64,000 bases of DNA from Ruminococcaceae bacterium UBA1375. GTDB taxonomy: Bacteria; Bacillota; Clostridia; Oscillospirales; Ruminococcaceae. The stretch lies in the NCBI GenBank assembly GCA_002305795.1, contig DBRF01000006.1:24570-88569 (forward strand). The letters are read 5' to 3'. Position 1 is the stretch's first letter. The number at the start of each line of letters is the position of its first letter. Under the pieces are notes generated by a model that worked only from the letters and a program-made list of their open reading frames with translations, ran no database searches and had not been told where the DNA came from. Position numbers and translations under genes: made by a program. Shown here one piece after another: positions 60,347 to 64,000 of this stretch.

Positions 60347-60625
60347 TTATTTGTGTTTGGCCACATAGAAAAATCCGTCTACGCCGCCGTCCCGGTTTTT
60401 CAAGATTTCACTCTGGGGGTAGCTGGGCACCACTTCGTCTTCCCGGAAGGCGTTTTGCAGGCCGTTGATGTTATCAAATTCCTCCCCGGCGTCGGTAGCC
60501 TGGTTGATGGTGTCGGCAAAAGCGATCATCTGGTCCATTTCCTTGGTCAGACCGTCCAGCTCTTCCTCCGCCACAAACAGTTTGGACAAGAGGGCAATGT
60601 TTTCAATTTCTTCTCTGGTTACCAT
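60347..60625 (-). CDS. gatC: Asp-tRNA(Asn)/Glu-tRNA(Gln) amidotransferase subunit C
   Basis: Small belt-like subunit that wraps GatA and GatB. 92 residues with the family pattern ENIALLSKLFVAEEEL near the N-terminus, a MIAFADTI helix and FREDEVVPSY (about 60-69). Starts the gatCAB operon; AGGAGG lies 9 bases before the ATG. The preceding aspS terminator separates it from aspS. Confidence 0.94.
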   Translation of the reverse strand: MVTREEIENIALLSKLFVAEEELDGLTKEMDQMIAFADTINQATDAGEEFDNINGLQNAFREDEVVPSYPQSEILKNRDGGVDGFFYVAKHK

Positions 60626-60659
60626 AAAAAAACCTCCTATCTGGTTTCCTTACCAAAAA

Positions 60660-60687
60660 GGACTGTCACAGCAAGCCATGACAGTCC
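60660..60687 (-). terminator. Terminator of aspS, upstream of gatC
   Basis: Stem GGACTGTCA / TGACAGTCC (60660-60668 with 60679-60687); CTTTTTGG follows on the minus strand. No separate promoter is obvious between it and gatC, so partial read-through is likely. Confidence 0.8.
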
Positions 60688-60699
60688 ACCATTGGACGT

Positions 60700-62457
60700 T
60701 TAATTGTGGGGGCGCACCTTAATGTGAACCTCCCGAAGCTGCTGTTCGGTGACAGGAGTGGGCGCTCCGGTCAACAGGTCCTGTGCGTTGGAGTTCATGG
60801 GGAAGGCAATGACCTCCCGGATGTTTTCTTCCTCCGCCAGCAGCATCAGCATCCGGTCGATGCCGGGGGCCATGCCGGCGTGAGGAGGTGCGCCGTAATG
60901 GAAGGCGCTGTACAGGGAACCGAACTTCTCCTTCAAATCCTCTTCGGTGTACCCGGCAATCTCAAAGGCCTTCACCATAATATCCAGGTCGTGGTTACGC
61001 ACGGCGCCGCTGGACAGTTCAATGCCGTTGACCACAATGTCGTACTGGTAAGCCAAGATGTCCAGGGGATTCTTAGTGGTGAGGGCTTCTAAGCCCCCCT
61101 GGGGCATGGAGAAGGGATTGTGGGTAAAGATAATCTTGCCGGTTTCCTCGTCCTGCTCGTACATGGGGAAGTCCACCACAAAGCAGAACTTAAAGCTGTC
61201 CTCATCAATCAGCTCCATCCGCTTGGCCACTTCCTGGCGGATCATCCCTGCCAGACGGGGGGCTTCCTTCTTGCTGTCGGCGATGAAGTAAAGCACGCAG
61301 TCCGGCTCCAGTTCACACCGGTTTTTCAGTTCGATGCGCTGGTCGTCGTTTAAGAATTTGTCGATGGGGCCCAGATACTTGTAGTCCTCGGTGACCTTAA
61401 AGTAGCCCAAACCTTTCATGCCGATTTCCAGGGCGTACTTTTCCATCTTTTCAAAGAAGCCCTTGGACTTGCCCGCCATGCCGGGGACCTTGATGGCCCG
61501 GACGCACTTGTTGCAGAAGGGCTTGAAGCTGCTGTCCACAAACAGGTCGGACACATCCACGATCTCCAGGGGGTTGCGCAAATCCGGCTTGTCGGTGCCG
61601 TATTTCACCATGCACTCTTCATAGGAAATCCGGGGGAAGGGCGCCGGGGACACCTTCTTGGTGGTGAACTGGGCGAAGGTGGAGCTGAGCAGCTCTTCCG
61701 CCACCGCAAACACGTCCTCCTGGGTGGCAAAGGCCATCTCGAAGTCCAGCTGGTAAAATTCTCCGGGGCTGCGGTCCGCCCGGGCGTCTTCGTCCCGGAA
61801 GCAGGGGGCAACCTGGAAGTATTTGTCAAAGCCGCTGACCATTAAAAGCTGTTTGAAAATCTGAGGGGCCTGGGGCAGGGCGTAGAACTTGCCGTGATGC
61901 TTCCGGGAGGGAATGAGATAGTCCCGGGCGCCTTCCGGGCTGGAAGCACTGAGGATGGGGGTCTGCATCTCCACAAAGCCCATCTCGGTCATCTTCTGAC
62001 GCAGGAAAGCAATCACCTTGCTCCGCAGCAGGATGCTGTCGTGCACTTTTTTGTTGCGCAGGTCCAGGTAGCGGTATTTCAGCCGCACCTCTTCCTTCAC
62101 TTCGGTGGAGGTGGCCACCTCAAAGGGCAGCACATTTTCGCACTTGCCCAGCACGGTGAGCTCAGTGGCCCGGATTTCCACGGTGCCGGTTTCGATTTTG
62201 GGGTTGATGGTGTCTTCATCCCGCTTTACCACCGGCCCGCAGGCGGTGACCACACACTCCCGGTTGACCTGCCTCAGCATGGCTTCGTCGTGGATGACCA
62301 CCTGCACCACGCCGTACTGGTCCCGCACATCCAAAAAGATGACGCCGCCGTGGTCCCGAATATTTTCTACCCAGCCGGCTACCCGCGCCACGCTGCCGAT
62401 GTCCTGTTCCCGGATGTCGTTGCAGCTGTGGGTGCGGTAGATGTTTGGCTTTATCAC
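60700..62457 (-). CDS. aspS: Aspartyl-tRNA synthetase
   Basis: Class IIb synthetase, 585 residues, bacterial type. N-terminal OB anticodon domain (about 15-105), motif 2 FRDEDARADRSPGEFYQLDFE (split here as FRDEDARADRS and GEFYQLDFE, about 217-238), a bacterial GAD insertion (about 280-420) and motif 3 APGIDRMLML (about 527-536). With gatCAB adjacent, Asn-tRNA may be made from misacylated Asp-tRNA, making this a candidate non-discriminating AspRS (inference). Confidence 0.97.
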   Translation of the reverse strand: MIKPNIYRTHSCNDIREQDIGSVARVAGWVENIRDHGGVIFLDVRDQYGVVQVVIHDEAMLRQVNRECVVTACGPVVKRDEDTINPKIETGTVEIRATELTVLGKCENVLPFEVATSTEVKEEVRLKYRYLDLRNKKVHDSILLRSKVIAFLRQKMTEMGFVEMQTPILSASSPEGARDYLIPSRKHHGKFYALPQAPQIFKQLLMVSGFDKYFQVAPCFRDEDARADRSPGEFYQLDFEMAFATQEDVFAVAEELLSSTFAQFTTKKVSPAPFPRISYEECMVKYGTDKPDLRNPLEIVDVSDLFVDSSFKPFCNKCVRAIKVPGMAGKSKGFFEKMEKYALEIGMKGLGYFKVTEDYKYLGPIDKFLNDDQRIELKNRCELEPDCVLYFIADSKKEAPRLAGMIRQEVAKRMELIDEDSFKFCFVVDFPMYEQDEETGKIIFTHNPFSMPQGGLEALTTKNPLDILAYQYDIVVNGIELSSGAVRNHDLDIMVKAFEIAGYTEEDLKEKFGSLYSAFHYGAPPHAGMAPGIDRMLMLLAEEENIREVIAFPMNSNAQDLLTGAPTPVTEQQLREVHIKVRPHN

Positions 62458-62587
62458 GCTATATCGTTCCTTTCCTGGGCAGGCAAACTCCCTCTGCCCG
62501 CCGGCTCACTGTACTGGCAGGGTGTGTCCGGAAAACCCTTCCCTTCCGAAGACACCTGCAATCAAGTAATTAGTATACCAAAAATTC

Positions 62588-62684
62588 CGATAAATTTCCT
62601 CTGGTTTTCGCCCATAGCGAAATGGCTGGCCGGATCGTTGGCCAGCCAAAGGGGAAATCATACTCATTGGCCTGACAATGAGTA
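62588..62684 (+). repeat. Three-way-junction repeat, copy 5
   Basis: Outer stem ATTTCCTC / GGGGAAAT (62594-62601 with 62651-62658), inner hairpins TTTCGC / GCGAAA and TGGCTGGCC / GGCCAGCCA, flanking hairpin TACTCATTG / CAATGAGTA (62661-62684). Located in the 281-bp gap between aspS and the phosphoesterase gene. Confidence 0.85.
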
Positions 62685-62738
62685 TACCATAATATGGGCA
62701 AAGAATCAATCGTTTTGCCGAAAAAAGCCCTTCTGTCC

Positions 62739-63431
62739 TTACATTTCCACTAATTTAGGTTGAAAGCGAAGGTAGTCGGCGCTGATTAAAGTGAACTCAA
62801 TCCCTTCCCGGACCCCGTTGACCGCACCCCGGAAGGTGTCCTTGCCGTGGAGGTGGCCGTAGTAGCACCGCTTCACTCCGTACTCCAGCAGCACTTCCAT
62901 GATTTCGTCGCACCGCAACGAGGCGTACACCGGGGGATAGTGGAGAAAGACAATGGGAGTTTTCCCGGTGGCTTTTCCCGCCTGAAGGCTCATCCGCAGC
63001 CGTCCCGCTTCCCGGTCCAGAATCTTTTTGTCCTGGGGCACTCCCGGTTCGTTGATCCAGCCCCGGCTGCCGCAGAGGCAGTAGTCCCCGTATTCGTAGG
63101 CGTTGTTGAACAGCAGGGAAAAGGAAGTGTAGCCCTGCTCTGCCCAGAACCGCTCCACCTTGCTTTTGGTGGACCACCAAAGGTCGTGGTTGCCTTTGAG
63201 CAGGATCTTGCGTCCCGGCAGTCCTTCCAGAAAATCGAAGTCCGCCTTGGTTTCCTCCAGCTTCAGCGCCCAGGAGATGTCTCCGGCCAGCAGGATGGTG
63301 TCATCCGGCTGCACCGTTTTTTTCCAATTTTCTTCCAGCAGGGAGACGTAGCCGTCCCACCCGGCGAAGATGTCCATAGGCTTCTGGCTGCCCAGGGAAA
63401 GATGGGGGTCGCCCAATACATATAAGCTCAC
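62739..63431 (-). CDS. Calcineurin-like metallophosphoesterase
   Basis: 230 residues. All metal-site motifs are present in order: GDPHL (Asp8, His10), LAGDISW (about 48-54), GNHDLWW (about 79-85), FLHYPP (about 162-167) and YGHLHG (about 190-195). Such proteins hydrolyse phosphoesters; the short clostridial/YmdB-unrelated type seen here has no assigned substrate. A partial three-way-junction repeat lies in its upstream region. Confidence 0.88.
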   Translation of the reverse strand: MSLYVLGDPHLSLGSQKPMDIFAGWDGYVSLLEENWKKTVQPDDTILLAGDISWALKLEETKADFDFLEGLPGRKILLKGNHDLWWSTKSKVERFWAEQGYTSFSLLFNNAYEYGDYCLCGSRGWINEPGVPQDKKILDREAGRLRMSLQAGKATGKTPIVFLHYPPVYASLRCDEIMEVLLEYGVKRCYYGHLHGKDTFRGAVNGVREGIEFTLISADYLRFQPKLVEM

Positions 63432-63454
63432 AAGATCCTCCTTTCTGATGGTTG

Positions 63455-63493
63455 AAATTTTGTGTTTGCAAAAACCGAGGGAAATCCATTCTG
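63455..63493 (-). repeat. Partial three-way-junction repeat
   Basis: On the minus strand GGATTTCCCTCGGTTTTTGC matches the 5' half of copy 1, then the sequence departs in the first hairpin. Truncated copy in the phosphoesterase leader. Confidence 0.6.
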
Positions 63494-63600
63494 AAAATCA
63501 TGGTGCCCAAGGAATAATCCGTGCCCTTAAGTACACACTACTTTCAAGCGTCGGACAATGGGGTTTGGCGCGGTACTTTTCTTTGGAAAGGAGCTTTGTT

Positions 63601-63786
63601 ATGTCCATGAATTACGACTGCACCGGCAATTCCTGCGACTGCTTGCAGGGGGTAAAATGTGACGTCACCAGCTGCATCCACAACAATCAGCAATGCGGCT
63701 GCACCGCTCAGCAGATTCGGGTTGGCACGTCCTACGCCACCAAGGCGGACCAGACCATCTGCGACACCTTTGAACAGCAGAAGTAA
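63601..63786 (+). CDS. DUF1540 domain protein
   Basis: 61 residues with seven or eight cysteines: KCDVTSCIHNNQQCGCTAQQI...TICDTF is the DUF1540 signature. These small proteins are common in spore-forming Clostridia and probably bind metal; function unknown. AAAGGAG lies about 10 bases before the ATG at 63601. A terminator follows 27 bp after the stop. Confidence 0.88.
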   Translation: MSMNYDCTGNSCDCLQGVKCDVTSCIHNNQQCGCTAQQIRVGTSYATKADQTICDTFEQQK

Positions 63787-63812
63787 GCAGAGAAAATCTG
63801 GTTGAGCAACAA

Positions 63813-63844
63813 GAGGGCTGCGGAAAAGCAGCCCTCATATTTTT
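63813..63844 (+). terminator. Terminator of the DUF1540 gene
   Basis: Stem GAGGGCTGC (63813-63821) / GCAGCCCTC (63828-63836), then ATATTTTT. Confidence 0.82.
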
Positions 63845-63883
63845 GGAATTAAGATGAAACGAACCCCAAAAACATATCGAGCA

Positions 63884-63974
63884 GATTCCCCCTGGCTTTC
63901 GCCTTGGGCGAAATGGCTGGCCGGACATTGGCCAGCCAAAGGGGGAATCAGAAACGTCGGCTTGCCGACGTTTC
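63884..63974 (+). repeat. Three-way-junction repeat, copy 6
   Basis: Outer stem GATTCCCCC / GGGGGAATC (63884-63892 with 63941-63949), inner hairpins TTTCGCC-TTG-GGCGAAA and TGGCTGGCC / GGCCAGCCA, flanking hairpin GAAACGTCGG / CCGACGTTTC (63951-63974). The clearest copy. Confidence 0.88.
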
Positions 63975-64000
63975 GAAGCCCTCATTATTTTTTGAATTGG

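Overview
The window is a high-GC (roughly 58-60% by eye) chromosomal segment of an anaerobic, endospore-forming member of the Clostridia, most likely of the Oscillospiraceae/Ruminococcaceae group. Supporting signs are a sporulation sigma factor G gene, an oxygen-sensitive ribonucleotide reductase (nrdD/nrdG), an [FeFe] hydrogenase, an IspH-S1 fusion, a dockerin-bearing secreted protein, the gatCAB transamidation route and sigma-A promoters of the TTGACA-17-TATAAT type. The genus is an inference. I see no rRNA, tRNA, CRISPR array, insertion sequence or prophage.

Layout. 1-4850: walJ-like (partial), rlmH, recD2, an mreB-family gene. 5272-10490: gltX and a membrane-anchored DUF4367-like protein on the minus strand, then a CNNM/CorC transporter and ispD. 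10884-24800: purB, an unknown protein paired with a secreted dockerin protein, secD-secF, two related exported proteins, secG, rnr, a MATE pump, a DivIVA-like coiled-coil protein and a lone fumarate hydratase beta subunit. 25752-33511: an RpiR regulator overlapping a flavoprotein gene, small membrane proteins, trmB, a family 2 glycosyltransferase, asnB. 34119-40558: cmk-plsC-ispH/S1, an HdeD-like protein and two related membrane-anchored proteins. 40946-44578 (minus): the dTDP-L-rhamnose genes in transcription order rfbA-rfbC-rfbB-rfbD. 45069-52636: hydrogenase, a frameshifted GH25/Fn3 surface protein, nrdD-nrdG behind two NrdR boxes. 53433-63786: sigG with its own sigma-G promoter, a HicB-like protein and a GH3 glycosidase, then aspS and gatC-gatA-gatB, a phosphoesterase and a DUF1540 protein.

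The most interesting content lies between genes. Three loci (about 4.88-5.21, 25.22-25.58 and 33.54-33.96 kb) look like copies of one type I toxin-antitoxin system. Each encodes a 26-32 residue peptide with one hydrophobic helix and a lysine-rich tail. In each, a convergent small RNA driven by its own strong promoter ends in an 11-bp hairpin at the toxin 3' end. The three small RNAs share a 5' motif containing a short hairpin with compensatory changes, and two of the toxin leaders share a pseudoknot-like element. This is the layout of the Fst/par and holin-like-toxin families, but the RNA elements are not ones I recognise.

The second novelty is a dispersed structured repeat: six copies and one fragment that fold as a three-way junction (long outer stem, two inner hairpins), five of them with a clear flanking hairpin. 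Sequence differs between copies while pairing is kept. It is mixed with other intergenic repeats, and two roughly 220-bp direct repeats about 4 kb apart bracket sigG, the hicB-like gene and the GH3 gene.
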